DNA of 64,000 nt from Sporosarcina luteola (lineage in GTDB: Bacteria; Bacillota; Bacilli; Bacillales_A; Planococcaceae), in the NCBI GenBank assembly GCA_014204635.1, contig JACHLS010000012.1:1-64000 (forward strand). Direction: 5' to 3'. The notes below the pieces were generated by a model. It made no database searches. It was not told where the DNA came from and worked only from the letters and a program-made list of their open reading frames with translations. Position numbers and translations under genes: made by a program. The first letter of the stretch is position 1. Each line of letters begins with the position of its first letter. Shown here one piece after another: positions 43,718 through 53,149 of this stretch.

Positions 43718-44749
43718 TTATCGGACTGTAATTCTTCCGTTGTCTGTCTTTAATTTAATCGTATGATAACCGTTGCCAAAGACGGTTTTCTTATTTTTTT
43801 CTCCGTACACATCAATACGGCCATGCCCGGTTTTCGCATAAATCGTAACATCTGTCGGTGTGTTGCGGGAATGAATTTCAATACTGCCGTTATCCGATTG
43901 AAGATCGATGTTCCGGTTGATTTCTTCGGAGTTTAGTATGATACGGCCGTTGTCCGTAGTCGCTGTCACCTCTCCGGTCACCTCTTCCAGTTCAATCCGT
44001 CCATTATCCGATTCTGCATAGACTGTCTCCGCATCTACATAGCGCATGCTGACTCTTCCGTTGTCTGTCATTGCTTTCAACTGATCGGTTTGCACTTTCT
44101 CAATTTCTATCCGCCCATTGTCTGATTCAGCATGTAAAACAGAAGTCGCCACTTCTGTCACGACGACCCGTCCATTGTCTGTCTGGGCTGTCATGGATTT
44201 ACACAATATCTTCTCTGTCTGAATCCGCCCGTTATCTGTTTTCATTGCAACGGATTGATAAAGCTTTTGTGGAATAAACACGCGTAACGCCACCACCTTT
44301 ACATTTAAGTTGAAGAGGAAAGACCAATAAAATTTATTTCGGAGTTTCACGACTAGAGTATCCCCGATAACCTCTGCCTCCAATTCCATCCGATCATTCC
44401 CACCGGACAGATTGACTGTTGTCACTGAGTTCGTCGATGGCAACAGGGTAAGTGAGCCATGTTGCACCTGAATATCAACATTAGCATACTGGTTGTCAGA
44501 GATCGTAATTACCTGATCCGTTTCATTTGTTTCCACTACTTTTTGTTCGGAAAACGGATAAGAGGCAAGCAATTCCGTAGCAATTTTTGTAGGCGAGCCG
44601 AGTGAAGCGGCAATCTCATCATCGGACTTTCCATCTTGTCTTCCGTGGAGAAAGAACTCCTGGATGTCTTGTAGAATATCATTTTGTTCATCGAGCGGCA
44701 GTCTGGCAAGTTCCCGTTTAAGCTCTGCAATAAATTGTGCTTCAGTCAT
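43718..44749 (-). CDS. HAAS-domain protein with TDNGR-repeat beta-helix (DUF4097)
   Basis: This 343-residue protein has residues 1-75 as a HAAS/DUF1700-type helical domain ([35 protein letters not shown]). From about 90 the DUF4097 beta-helix follows. Nine repeats with TDNGR, SDNGR or a variant recur about every 20 residues and end with TDNGRITVR. No transmembrane helix is obvious except a hydrophobic stretch near 150. The ATG overlaps the padR stop by 8 bases and has GAGGAAGG upstream. PadR plus HAAS-domain pairs are common in Firmicutes; an envelope-stress role is inferred. Confidence 0.85.
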   Translation of the reverse strand: MTEAQFIAELKRELARLPLDEQNDILQDIQEFFLHGRQDGKSDDEIAASLGSPTKIATELLASYPFSEQKVVETNETDQVITISDNQYANVDIQVQHGSLTLLPSTNSVTTVNLSGGNDRMELEAEVIGDTLVVKLRNKFYWSFLFNLNVKVVALRVFIPQKLYQSVAMKTDNGRIQTEKILCKSMTAQTDNGRVVVTEVATSVLHAESDNGRIEIEKVQTDQLKAMTDNGRVSMRYVDAETVYAESDNGRIELEEVTGEVTATTDNGRIILNSEEINRNIDLQSDNGSIEIHSRNTPTDVTIYAKTGHGRIDVYGEKNKKTVFGNGYHTIKLKTDNGRITVR

Positions 44750-45065
44750 TTTGAACACCTTCCTCAATCAAAGTATTGACGCCATTCGTGAAAGCCCGCC
44801 ATTCTTCCAATTGCTCATGCAGATAGGCCCGTCCCGTCTCAGTCAACTGATAATACTTCCGAGGCGGCCCTTCATTGGACTCTTTCAGGTAGGTAGAAAA
44901 ATAACCTTCCTTTGTCAATCGGCGCAATAGGGGATAGACCGAGCCTTCTGATATGGCAATCTGGTCGGATATTTTTTGAACTAATTCGTATCCGTAGCGG
45001 TCCTGCTTATCCAACAGGACGAGAACACATAAATTCAAAACCCCTTTTTTAAATTGGATATTCAC
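44742..45065 (-). CDS. PadR-family transcriptional regulator
   Basis: This 107-residue PadR winged-helix repressor has [24 protein letters not shown], then [18 protein letters not shown] (recognition helix and wing) and [17 protein letters not shown]. The GTG start follows AAAGGAGG by 7 bases. It overlaps the HAAS/DUF4097 gene and probably controls it and itself through the repeated ACAGTACTGT-like sites in its promoter. Confidence 0.92.
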   Translation of the reverse strand: MNIQFKKGVLNLCVLVLLDKQDRYGYELVQKISDQIAISEGSVYPLLRRLTKEGYFSTYLKESNEGPPRKYYQLTETGRAYLHEQLEEWRAFTNGVNTLIEEGVQND

Positions 45066-45100
45066 AATATAGCCTCCTTTCTCTTGCTACTATGTAATGC

Positions 45101-45156
45101 ACAGTACTGTTAAGAACAATATAACACCCAGTATTGTTTATTGCAAGGTACTGTAT
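45101..45156 (-). promoter_or_regulatory. padR promoter with repeated CAGTACTGT-type sites
   Basis: On the - strand TTGCAA and TATATT lie 17 bases apart (strong SigA promoter, 45145-45117). ACAGTACTGT (45101-45110) lies just downstream of the -10, ACAATACTG in the spacer, and TACAGTACC just upstream of the -35. These three related sites would allow PadR autorepression. Confidence 0.7.
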
Positions 45157-45223
45157 AAAATATTTTGGGAACCATTTAAAATCTTTTACGTAGAAAAGGT
45201 GGAGAAGAAATGAGGGATCCAAT

Positions 45224-45682
45224 ATGTTCGGAAGAAAAAAGAAAAAAGAAGAGAGCAATGAAATTTACTATGCCTTAGGAGTCTTTTCTGACGGGCAGGT
45301 AGACGATCACCAATTTGAAACGTGGTCGGATGAACTGATGGACGTGGCAGATAATGTCGGGACGTCATCTTACATTGTCAAAGAAGAGATTGATCAGGAA
45401 CATCTGAAAATCATATATGAGCGATTTCCAAAGGTAGATCCAATTCGCCCCTTTTTTGTCATCAATGAAATCGATCATGCCGAAATCGAAATAGAATACG
45501 CCAAATTGGAGCAACAATTTAAGTGGAAGAAGTTCTTTAAGAGGGTTCCACTTTCCGAATACATGGATGCAGAGGACAGAGCTGTCTTTGCTCCGCACAA
45601 AATTCAGCTTTGCACAAATGATCTTTCCGAAGCGAGCCGTTTTCTACAAGAGCGTAGGATGGAGGATGAAAAAAATGAATGA
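45224..45682 (+). CDS. Hypothetical protein, 152 residues
   Basis: The ATG has GAGGGA upstream. The product starts with a basic patch (MFGRKKKKEE), then is acidic and mixed alpha/beta, with VFSDGQVDDHQFETWSDELM, RFPKVDPIRPFFVINE and SEASRFLQERRMEDEK. No membrane segment. It overlaps the next small gene by 8 bases. Family not recognised; it may be a substrate-binding or regulatory protein. Confidence 0.75.
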   Translation: MFGRKKKKEESNEIYYALGVFSDGQVDDHQFETWSDELMDVADNVGTSSYIVKEEIDQEHLKIIYERFPKVDPIRPFFVINEIDHAEIEIEYAKLEQQFKWKKFFKRVPLSEYMDAEDRAVFAPHKIQLCTNDLSEASRFLQERRMEDEKNE

Positions 45683-45827
45683 ATACTTTGTTGGGTGGGG
45701 GACGTTAGCCCTGATCAATGCAGGAATTGCCCAAGGGAAAAACAGAAGTGGATTGAATTGGTTTCTGCTTTCTTTACTATTAGGGCCATTTGCGACATTT
45801 TGCCTCGTAATTGCAGATAAAAGATAA
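45675..45827 (+). CDS. Small membrane protein, 50 residues
   Basis: The ATG at 45675 follows GGAGG by 9 bases and overlaps the end of the previous gene. The product has one or two hydrophobic segments (WGTLALINAGIAQGKNRSG then WFLLSLLLGPFATFCLVIA). Similar short proteins recur in Firmicutes, often carrying misleading NusB-type annotations. Function unknown. Confidence 0.72.
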   Translation: MNEYFVGWGTLALINAGIAQGKNRSGLNWFLLSLLLGPFATFCLVIADKR

Positions 45828-45895
45828 TTCTTTCATTATCTCCACTTTATGATAAACTATTTCTATATTCGAAATAATAAGGTGGGGGTTTTAGA

Positions 45896-47269
45896 ATGGC
45901 AGTCACAATCCTTTTTGAGAATGATAAACGGATAGCGGAGAAGGAAGCACGTCAGCAATATGTTGCCAGACAAAAGGGGGCGCATTGTTCGTTGCTGATT
46001 GATGACGAGCAATATGTTGTCCTGAAAGATGGAAAGGAAAAAGATATTTCACTGGAGAAAGTCCGCTCCATTGCAGGGGATATCGCACGTGATCTGGGAA
46101 CTCAAAAGGTGGAGAAGGCGTTTGTGAGAGAAGAAACAATCGCTGAGGCTTTTGGGACATTAGATAAAGAAAAAGCCGTGATTGCTTTCGTAGAAGGCTG
46201 GGAACTCGGCTCCTACCGTTTTCATGCGTATAAGTCGGAAGCAGTTGACAGCAAGACAGAGCTTGAAGTTGAAGGCTCCGCCGATGCTGTTCAAGTGGGC
46301 CAGATTCGTGCAGCAGCAATGGCCTTCTCTCGGGACTTGATGAATGAAGTGTCCAATGTGTTGAATCCCGAAACATATCCAGAGGTGATAAAGGAGAAAT
46401 TTGCCGGAACAACTGCTGAAGTGAACGTATACGGCAAGGATCAGCTGGAACAAATGGAAATGAACGGTGTGTTGACAGTAGGCCGTGGTTCCAAATACAG
46501 CCCTTCCTTTGTCGAAATTGTCTATAAAGGAAACGAATCGAAGCCATTGGTGGCGTTAGTTGGAAAAGGCGTCACGTTCGATACGGGCGGCATCAGTTTG
46601 AAAAGCGGCAAGGATTTAAGCGATATGCGGATGGATATGGGCGGTTCGGCGGCTGTAGCGGGCGCGATGCAGCTGCTTGTGGACTCCAAAGCAGATGTCA
46701 ATGTCGTGGCCTTGATACCAATTGTCGAAAATGCTCCGGATAATACAGCAGTCTATCCAGGTGAAGTGATCCGTTATAAAAACGGCAAGACGGTACAAGT
46801 CGGCAATACTGATGCGGAGGGTCGCCTCATCTTGGCAGATGCATTGATTCGGGCAGGCGAATTGGAAGCCGAGTATATCGTTGACATTGCCACATTGACA
46901 GGTGCGATTGTCAATGCGCTTGGTACAGGTCTTGGGGGTGTATTCGGAGACGAAGAATTGTCTCATGTCATGAAAAAAGTCGGCGACGAAAATGGTGACT
47001 TTATATGGCCGATGCCACTCGTCGATGCTTACGATAAAACATTAGCGAGCGACTACGCAGATATGAATAATATCAGCTCCTTGAATGTTGCAGGCTCGAT
47101 TACTGCAGCACTATTCCTGCGCCGTTTCGTGCCGGAAAACAGCAAGTGGCTTCACGTTGATATGGCAGGCATGATGAATCATTCATCTGCGTCAGGCTAC
47201 TATGCAAAATCTGCTACAGGCTACGGTGCGAGATTATTGGCAGACTATACAGTGAAAATTTCGGGATAA
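45896..47269 (+). CDS. pepA: Leucyl aminopeptidase (M17 family)
   Basis: This 457-residue cytosolic metallopeptidase removes N-terminal residues. The dinuclear metal site and catalytic lysine are visible in LVGKGVTFDTGGISLKSG, the M17 signature NTDAEGRLILADAL (about 302), and VDIATLTGAIVNALG and HVDMAGMMNHSSASGYYAK. It is shorter than most PepA (about 500) with a compact N-terminal domain. The start has AAGGTGGGGG upstream. A strong bidirectional terminator follows. Confidence 0.95.
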   Translation: MAVTILFENDKRIAEKEARQQYVARQKGAHCSLLIDDEQYVVLKDGKEKDISLEKVRSIAGDIARDLGTQKVEKAFVREETIAEAFGTLDKEKAVIAFVEGWELGSYRFHAYKSEAVDSKTELEVEGSADAVQVGQIRAAAMAFSRDLMNEVSNVLNPETYPEVIKEKFAGTTAEVNVYGKDQLEQMEMNGVLTVGRGSKYSPSFVEIVYKGNESKPLVALVGKGVTFDTGGISLKSGKDLSDMRMDMGGSAAVAGAMQLLVDSKADVNVVALIPIVENAPDNTAVYPGEVIRYKNGKTVQVGNTDAEGRLILADALIRAGELEAEYIVDIATLTGAIVNALGTGLGGVFGDEELSHVMKKVGDENGDFIWPMPLVDAYDKTLASDYADMNNISSLNVAGSITAALFLRRFVPENSKWLHVDMAGMMNHSSASGYYAKSATGYGARLLADYTVKISG

Positions 47270-47377
47270 TCTGTATGCTGGCAATTAAAACCAATCAGGC
47301 TGAGAAACCAATTTGGTAATATAGGATGCCTAGGTGTCGCTGGCAAACAGGGTAGACCTCTTAAATACGTAGAGTAC

Positions 47378-47422
47378 AAAAAAAGCGGCGTCACAGAAAT
47401 ATTTCTGGACTCCGCTTTTTTA
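47378..47422. terminator. Bidirectional terminator between pepA and the methyltransferase gene
   Basis: AAAAAAGCGGCGTCACAGAA pairs with TTCTGGACTCCGCTTTTTT around ATAT. It serves converging genes on both strands. Confidence 0.92.
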
Positions 47423-48364
47423 ATTGCAGACTAAGATTTGTCGTTCAAATGTGCCCTTTTTTGCGATGCATCTGTCTACGATCGTAAATCCTGCATTTTC
47501 AATCATATGGTCGATAGGCTCGATGGTCACAACGACTAGTTTATCCGTAATCCTGCGGGCTTCCGTGAGAATGGATTGCTGTCCCTCGGATGTAATATGC
47601 GTAAATAGATTGTATGGCATATCGATAATCGCCACGTCATATGTATCGCTTACTTCGGCAATCGGGCCCTTAACCACTTCCCCTGACAAACCGAAATACG
47701 CTAAATTTTTTCTGGATCCATTACAAACAAGAGGATTAATATCTCGGCCTACGATATTAATTCCCATTGACCGGGCTTCCACAAGGACATTGCCAATGCC
47801 GCAGCAAGGATCGATGGCGCGAATGCCTGCCGGATGTGGTACGGCGATGTTGGCCACTGCCCGCGCAAGCCGGGTGCTCAGCGCGGTGGAATACATATGG
47901 GGCTTCTGTTCATGCGTCTTCCAAACCGGCAAACTCCGTTCCAGCAAGCCTCCGTACCATTTTCCGTTCAAGTGAATCACACCATATTCCATTACCGGAT
48001 CCAATAAATCAGCCTCTCCCTGGATCGATTCACCCACTTGGCGTTCCAGCTTCCGTCTCTCGGAATGAGGGATCTTCTCCGTCCCATCCATGTCCATTGT
48101 ATTGAGACAGGTCACTTTGAAGGAGGAAGGCGATACGACATTCCGTGCCTTTGATAGGAACCCTTCCCAGCTTTCGGCACTCCAGCGAATTTCTAATCGT
48201 TCTTTCATAAAAGGGCTGCGGCTCGGGTCAATCGAGACATCGCTCATCAGAACATTCCATTCACTATGTGCTCCAAAAAAGGACCGCATTTCCAGCCGGC
48301 AGAGGTCATGCTCATCCACGTGGCGGATATAGGTATAGATGAACTCCTGTGTACCAGCGTTCAA
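47420..48364 (-). CDS. TRM11-like RNA/DNA methyltransferase
   Basis: This 314-residue SAM-dependent methyltransferase has its SAM site in AIDPCCGIGNVLVEARSMG (about 187) and the catalytic DMPYNLF (about 249, equal to the (D/N)PPY of amino-methyltransferases). It resembles bacterial TRM11/RlmKL-like proteins without a clear THUMP domain. Its start overlaps the upstream gene by 4 bases, so both form one unit. The modified base is not known. Confidence 0.85.
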   Translation of the reverse strand: MNAGTQEFIYTYIRHVDEHDLCRLEMRSFFGAHSEWNVLMSDVSIDPSRSPFMKERLEIRWSAESWEGFLSKARNVVSPSSFKVTCLNTMDMDGTEKIPHSERRKLERQVGESIQGEADLLDPVMEYGVIHLNGKWYGGLLERSLPVWKTHEQKPHMYSTALSTRLARAVANIAVPHPAGIRAIDPCCGIGNVLVEARSMGINIVGRDINPLVCNGSRKNLAYFGLSGEVVKGPIAEVSDTYDVAIIDMPYNLFTHITSEGQQSILTEARRITDKLVVVTIEPIDHMIENAGFTIVDRCIAKKGTFERQILVCN

Positions 48365-48924
48365 TGTCCGGCCTCAATCGTTTCAAGCAGTTCAAACAGA
48401 AACTTGTATATGAGATTGACCACTTCACGTATCGGCAGGTTCTCTTGGAAAGTTTCCAACCCATTCAGTGAGATGTTTACACTAAACGTGCCGTCCGAAT
48501 CGAATAACACACTGCTAGGACCGGTAGATAGTTTGCTGTCTATAAAAGATTGTATTGTATCCTGCCATTTTTTTTGAAGCTGCAGGCCAAAGAGGGCGGT
48601 ATACACATTGAAAACATCATCCACTTCCAGTGCGATTCCTTCCACCTTCACCATCTGAAAAGCATCTGATTCCACATAAAGGAACTCTTCGATGGGGTTA
48701 CGCAATACGGAAATCGGATGATCCAGGAAACGTTCCGATTCTGCTTGAACCATCTCCTCCGTTTCCTTCAGGCAGCGTTCTATCGTTTGGAACCGCCAAT
48801 CCTTATCCGTAGAATTCTGATCGGTAACAATACCATTCCGCAGGGCATATTCTTTCTCAATTGGAAAAAGGGAGACGGGTCCATCTGACGACGCTATCCG
48901 TTCCTCCATTCGTTTTTTTAACAT
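48361..48924 (-). CDS. Hypothetical protein, 187 residues
   Basis: The product begins MLKKRMEERIASSDGPVSLFPIEKEYALRN, is acidic and mostly helical, and has no membrane segment. The ATG has AAGGAG upstream. It overlaps the methyltransferase gene by ATGA, so a related cytosolic role is possible. I do not recognise the family. Confidence 0.78.
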   Translation of the reverse strand: MLKKRMEERIASSDGPVSLFPIEKEYALRNGIVTDQNSTDKDWRFQTIERCLKETEEMVQAESERFLDHPISVLRNPIEEFLYVESDAFQMVKVEGIALEVDDVFNVYTALFGLQLQKKWQDTIQSFIDSKLSTGPSSVLFDSDGTFSVNISLNGLETFQENLPIREVVNLIYKFLFELLETIEAGH

Positions 48925-48975
48925 AAGAGCAACTCCTTTTCATTCACCAGTATAGCGCATCCTTGGAAGCATGGT

Positions 48976-49890
48976 CTATTTTTCATCCGGGTACCATGGG
49001 TTCAAGTGGACAAGCACTTCATCAACGTCATCATGTGTTTTCAGTATTAAGTTCCGTATGCCGCTCGATATGTCATGGCCTTCTTGGATGGTCATTTCAC
49101 CACTGACTCCAACCCGAACGTCAACAAGAATATAATGTCCATGTTCACGTGCCCGCAGGCGATCGATCCGTTTCACTTCAGGGAACGTGCGAATCAATTT
49201 TGCAAACTCCTCCAGCCTCTCGTGACTTACATTTTTCTCCATCAGAATATCAATGGAATCTTTTCCGATTTCGTAGGCAAGACGCAAGACAAGGACAGAT
49301 ACGACAACGCCGGCAAACGGGTCTCCATATGATAAAAATCCGATGTGATAGATATCGCCAATTAATGCTAAACCAATTCCCACAACCGCTGCGAGAGACG
49401 CGTATACATCCGCCAGATGATCGTATGCAGTGGCGATAAGACCTTTACTGTTCGTTTGTTTACCGACACGCATTGTGTATACATAGAGAACCTGCTTCCA
49501 GACGAGTGAAACGATTGCTGTAATTAATGCGATAACACTAGCCTTTGCCGGCTCTTCAAAGAAAGTTGTAATGGATTCGTAGGCAATATACAAAGCCGCA
49601 ATTCCGAGAATAATGGCCACAATACCCGAGCCGATCACTTCTGCTTTGCCGTGTCCGTAAGGATGGTCCTCATCCGCAGGTCTTTTTGAAATGCGCATGG
49701 ACGTGAGAGCGGCGGCAGAAGCAGCCACATCTCCAGCATTATGAAAGCCGTCTGCCAAGAGGACCGGACTATTAAACAGGATGCCAACAATTATTTTTAA
49801 TACAGTGAGTACAATATTGCTCATGAGGCTAATCCAAATGGCGACGAGAGAAGCGATCGAATGTCCTTGATGATGTTCAGTATTCAACAC
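48976..49890 (-). CDS. Cation diffusion facilitator family metal exporter
   Basis: This CDF transporter of 304 residues with six transmembrane helices exports divalent metals in exchange for protons. Metal-site residues are in LLADGFHNAGDVAAS (helix 2, HN at about 60) and TAYDHLADVYASL (helix 5). The cytoplasmic C-terminal domain runs from about 205 (ERLEEFAKLIRTFPEV). GTG at 49890 is preferred because TTGGAGGG lies 6 bases upstream; a longer frame would run through the hairpin. The TTG next to it is equally possible. Metal specificity is unknown. Confidence 0.9.
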   Translation of the reverse strand: MLNTEHHQGHSIASLVAIWISLMSNIVLTVLKIIVGILFNSPVLLADGFHNAGDVAASAAALTSMRISKRPADEDHPYGHGKAEVIGSGIVAIILGIAALYIAYESITTFFEEPAKASVIALITAIVSLVWKQVLYVYTMRVGKQTNSKGLIATAYDHLADVYASLAAVVGIGLALIGDIYHIGFLSYGDPFAGVVVSVLVLRLAYEIGKDSIDILMEKNVSHERLEEFAKLIRTFPEVKRIDRLRAREHGHYILVDVRVGVSGEMTIQEGHDISSGIRNLILKTHDDVDEVLVHLNPWYPDEK

Positions 49891-49930
49891 ATTTAGCCCT
49901 CCAATAGTAATTTTCCCATAGGAAACAAAA

Positions 49931-49956
49931 ACCCTTGACATATAGTTGTCAAGGGT
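49931..49956 (-). terminator. Terminator-like hairpin in the CDF gene leader
   Basis: ACCCTTGACA pairs perfectly with TGTCAAGGGT around a 6-base loop, and on the - strand TTTTT follows. It lies between the apparent promoter (TTGACT...TATAAT, about 49975-50000) and the RBS, so it would stop transcription before the gene unless relieved. Confidence 0.7.
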
Positions 49957-50148
49957 TCAGCAATTTAAACAGCAATTATATTGTAAGATGGATGTAGTCA
50001 ATGGTATCCCTCATTTATCATTCGGTCCTTTTAGCATACCATTCCCGGCTAAGACGAGCAACTTTTTGAATTAGCTGCCAAGGGAACGGATTACATAACT
50101 CGATTCAATTTTTGTAGTACGATGGAGGGGAATGAACTGTTTGTCTTC

Positions 50149-50201
50149 TTGCGTTATGTGTGTAAAATCATTATACTACAAAATATGAATAAATATACAA
50201 G
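50149..50201 (+). promoter_or_regulatory. argHp: argH promoter with ArgR box
   Basis: TTGCGT (50149-50154), 17-base spacer, TATACT (50172-50177). At 50184-50201 TATGAATAAATATACAAG fits the Bacillus ARG box (CATGAATAAAAATKCAAK) at 15 of 18 positions, overlapping the start of transcription. Arginine-dependent repression is expected. Confidence 0.75.
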
Positions 50202-50218
50202 AAAGAGGTTGAATATAC

Positions 50219-51550
50219 ATGAAGCTATGGGGCGGACGTTTTACAAGCCGGGCAGATGAAATCATGGAGCAGTTCAACACATCACTGCCTGTTGATTATC
50301 GACTGTATAAAGAGGACATTGCAGGGAGCCTGGCGCATGTGACAATGCTTGTGCACTGCGATTTGCTGACGCCGGAAGAAGGTGACCTCCTCGTACAGGG
50401 ACTGGAATCAATCCTGCATGACATCGAAACGGGCATACTGCCGATTGAAGGGGATTATGAAGATATTCATTCTTTCATTGAAGTACATTTAACAGAGCGG
50501 GTCGGGGAAACAGGGAAAAAACTGCACACAGCCCGCAGCCGGAATGACCAAGTGGCGGTGGACATGCGTCTTTACGCAAAAAATAAAGCAATCGAAGTGA
50601 TGGATGGCCTGCAGGCTCTCATTGATTCGTTGCATGGGAAGGCACGAACAAATAATGTCATCATGCCGGGATACACGCATCTGCAACGCGCGCAAGTCGT
50701 CACCTTCGGACATCATTTAGGTGCTTATGAGCAAATGTTCAAGCGGGATAAAAAAAGGATTGCCAACGCAATGGAATTACTCGATGAAAATCCATTGGGC
50801 TGCGGAGCGCTCGCCGGGACAACACATGAAATCGACCGCAATGTCACAACCATGCTGTTGAATTTTGCGAAACCGGTCGATAACTTTCTCGATGGTGTGA
50901 GTGACCGTGATTATATGCTGGAGCTGATGTCCGACTTTTCCATTATCATGATGCACCTGAGCCGCCTGAGTGAAGAATTGATCTTATGGAGCAGCCAAGA
51001 ATTCAAATTCATTACAATGGCAGATGCATATTCAACCGGCAGCAGCATTATGCCGCAAAAGAAAAACCCGGATGCGGCCGAATTGATCCGTGGAAAGACA
51101 GGCCGGGTATACGGCTCGCTATTCGCACTTCTGACAACATTAAAAGGTCTGCCATTGACCTATAACAAAGACATGCAAGAAGATAAGGAACAATTTTTCG
51201 ATGCGCTGGATACCGTACTCGATTGCATGGAAATCATGTCCAAAATGATCGACACGTTGACGGTCAATGAAGAGCGGATGAAAGCGGCCATCAAAGGCGG
51301 ATTTTTGAATGCAACGGAAGTAGCCGACTACCTCGTCAGCAAAGGGACACCTTTCCGGGATGCTCATGAGATTGTTGGGAAAATCATTCTTTATTGCGAA
51401 ACAAGTAACAAGGCAATTGAGGATCTGACGGTGGACGAACTCGCTTCATTTAGCGATTCCATTTGTGATGATATTTACGAGTATATCGATTATGAAAATA
51501 TCTTGTCTAAAGGGAATAAAAGCTTGATGAAAGAAATAGGGGAGCAGTAA
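50219..51550 (+). CDS. argH: Argininosuccinate lyase
   Basis: ArgH splits argininosuccinate into arginine and fumarate, the last step of arginine synthesis. The 443-residue fumarase-superfamily protein begins MKLWGGRFTSRADE; the active-site loop is GSSIMPQKKNPDAAELIRG (about 279), and TARSRNDQVAVDMRLY and GYTHLQRAQ are conserved. argG is not beside it, unlike in many Bacillales. The ATG has AAAGAGG upstream. A terminator follows 20 bases after the stop. Confidence 0.96.
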   Translation: MKLWGGRFTSRADEIMEQFNTSLPVDYRLYKEDIAGSLAHVTMLVHCDLLTPEEGDLLVQGLESILHDIETGILPIEGDYEDIHSFIEVHLTERVGETGKKLHTARSRNDQVAVDMRLYAKNKAIEVMDGLQALIDSLHGKARTNNVIMPGYTHLQRAQVVTFGHHLGAYEQMFKRDKKRIANAMELLDENPLGCGALAGTTHEIDRNVTTMLLNFAKPVDNFLDGVSDRDYMLELMSDFSIIMMHLSRLSEELILWSSQEFKFITMADAYSTGSSIMPQKKNPDAAELIRGKTGRVYGSLFALLTTLKGLPLTYNKDMQEDKEQFFDALDTVLDCMEIMSKMIDTLTVNEERMKAAIKGGFLNATEVADYLVSKGTPFRDAHEIVGKIILYCETSNKAIEDLTVDELASFSDSICDDIYEYIDYENILSKGNKSLMKEIGEQ

Positions 51551-51561
51551 CGATAATAATG

Positions 51562-51589
51562 AAACGGCGGGGGAGCCCTCGCCGTTTTA
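51562..51589. terminator. Terminator between argH and the yndJ-type gene
   Basis: AAACGGCGGGGG and CCCTCGCCGTTT form a stem with small mismatches, followed by TTTAG on + and ATTTC-like runs on -. Confidence 0.85.
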
Positions 51590-53149
51590 GCTTTGTTTAT
51601 GGATTCTGTAATTGATTGTTAAAAAGGGGACCGAAAAGATTTTCATCTTATGTGAAGCCTGTAAGTTACCAGCTTCAACTACTCTCACGAGAAACGTTTC
51701 CTCCAGTGGCAGTCGGAATCGGTTACCCCGCTTGCCAATCAAATAAATGCCTGCATCCGACGTAACGGAGGAACGTTCACTTGTCAAAATCAAACCTTCA
51801 TTAGTATCCATTAATGCTAAGATTCCTGTCATATTAGAACAAGGAAGCGGCAGGGCAATATTCATATACGGCTTGCCTTCCGCTGAGATATGGTACGAGT
51901 AAAGAGCAATGAAGGCATATTGTTCCTCCACTTTTCGGATCCATGCTCTGACGTTGTCCCGACCATCCAATTGGTCATGAAGTTGAATCATATCTCCTGT
52001 CATTTCAACCTCTCGGCCGTGCATCGGCAAATTAATCTGCTCCGTTCTTCGGCTGATCCATGAATAAATCCAAGCGAACAGTTTAAACCAGGGGTGCCAA
52101 CGGACTGTCGCGAATAAACGATATTCCCGCGTGTTCTCATAGAAATCAGCAATTTGAGGAGGAACGCCTCGTAACTGATACAGATTCATATCGTCAACTA
52201 GACCTTTTCCGCTTCCGGCCGTTCCTAAATGCTCGACAACTTGCTTACCGCGTATGTTACTGACGGAAAAAGTGGGCGCTTGATAAATAGGCTTTGGCGC
52301 ACGCCATAACCATCCGGCGACTCCGAATAAAGCAAAAATGACGCAATTTAGGATGCCGTGGAAGCGCAGCATGTCATCGATTGTCATAGAGGTCAATCCA
52401 AATCCATTTCCTAATACATAGAGCAAGGAAAACAAAATGGTCAGCAGTAAGGACGTGAACGACACTCGTATGAGCCATTTCTGGACAGAGGGAAGCTGTT
52501 TGATTCTCCAGACAATGAAATTCATACCTACTAATCCTACGATATAGACCAAAACGGAAAGCAGTTCAATCCATCTTGAAAACGTGATGCCTATGGCTAC
52601 GAGCATCGGGGCGATCAACAGCAGTCCTGCATAAAGCGTGAAACGGGACGGCTTGGAAATACGACCGGCCAACCCGATGAAAATGGGCAATAGAAACGCT
52701 GAATAATGAAAATGAATGGCTGTCAGCCATGTGAGAAGAGGAGAAAATCCGGTGTTGATATTGCTGATAAAGGCAAAGAACCAGCCTCCACCCATCGCTA
52801 GATAAATTAATCCGAGATCAATTGAAAATTCTTCCGCGTTCGTAAATCCTCTTTGGCAAAAACGAGTGACCCCATAGAATGCAATGGCGAGTGTGTAGAG
52901 CAAATAGATGCTTGCTGGCACGATTGCCCACGATACATGGGCAATTTGCAAGATTGCTACTGAAACATAAGCCGGTATGGCGAAGTACGGATAAGTATGG
53001 GCGAACCAGTCATCTCGCATCAGTAGCTTCAGCATGATGGGGACGTAGACAAGTTGAGCTGCTGTTAAAAGCAGAAACGGCCACGGATGGGAACTCGCGA
53101 GCGCAATTAATAAAAATAATAGTAGATGGGAAAACACGAATTTACTCAT
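51587..53149 (-). CDS. yndJ: YndJ-family membrane protein
   Basis: This 520-residue protein is of the YndJ type. The first 290 residues form about ten transmembrane helices, and the rest is a soluble domain with RGVPPQIADFYENTREYRLF and ISRRTEQINLPMHGREVEM. It is close in length to B. subtilis YndJ and lies in the same three-gene arrangement as the yndG-yndH-yndJ locus. It overlaps the upstream gene by 8 bases. Function unknown; lipid- or envelope-related by context. Confidence 0.85.
   Translation of the reverse strand: MSKFVFSHLLLFLLIALASSHPWPFLLLTAAQLVYVPIMLKLLMRDDWFAHTYPYFAIPAYVSVAILQIAHVSWAIVPASIYLLYTLAIAFYGVTRFCQRGFTNAEEFSIDLGLIYLAMGGGWFFAFISNINTGFSPLLTWLTAIHFHYSAFLLPIFIGLAGRISKPSRFTLYAGLLLIAPMLVAIGITFSRWIELLSVLVYIVGLVGMNFIVWRIKQLPSVQKWLIRVSFTSLLLTILFSLLYVLGNGFGLTSMTIDDMLRFHGILNCVIFALFGVAGWLWRAPKPIYQAPTFSVSNIRGKQVVEHLGTAGSGKGLVDDMNLYQLRGVPPQIADFYENTREYRLFATVRWHPWFKLFAWIYSWISRRTEQINLPMHGREVEMTGDMIQLHDQLDGRDNVRAWIRKVEEQYAFIALYSYHISAEGKPYMNIALPLPCSNMTGILALMDTNEGLILTSERSSVTSDAGIYLIGKRGNRFRLPLEETFLVRVVEAGNLQASHKMKIFSVPFLTINYRIHKQS

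Noticed and set aside
45903..46547. 214-codon frame on the - strand
   Set aside because: Fully antisense to the aminopeptidase gene; many Ser, Arg, Leu and His as in shadow frames.
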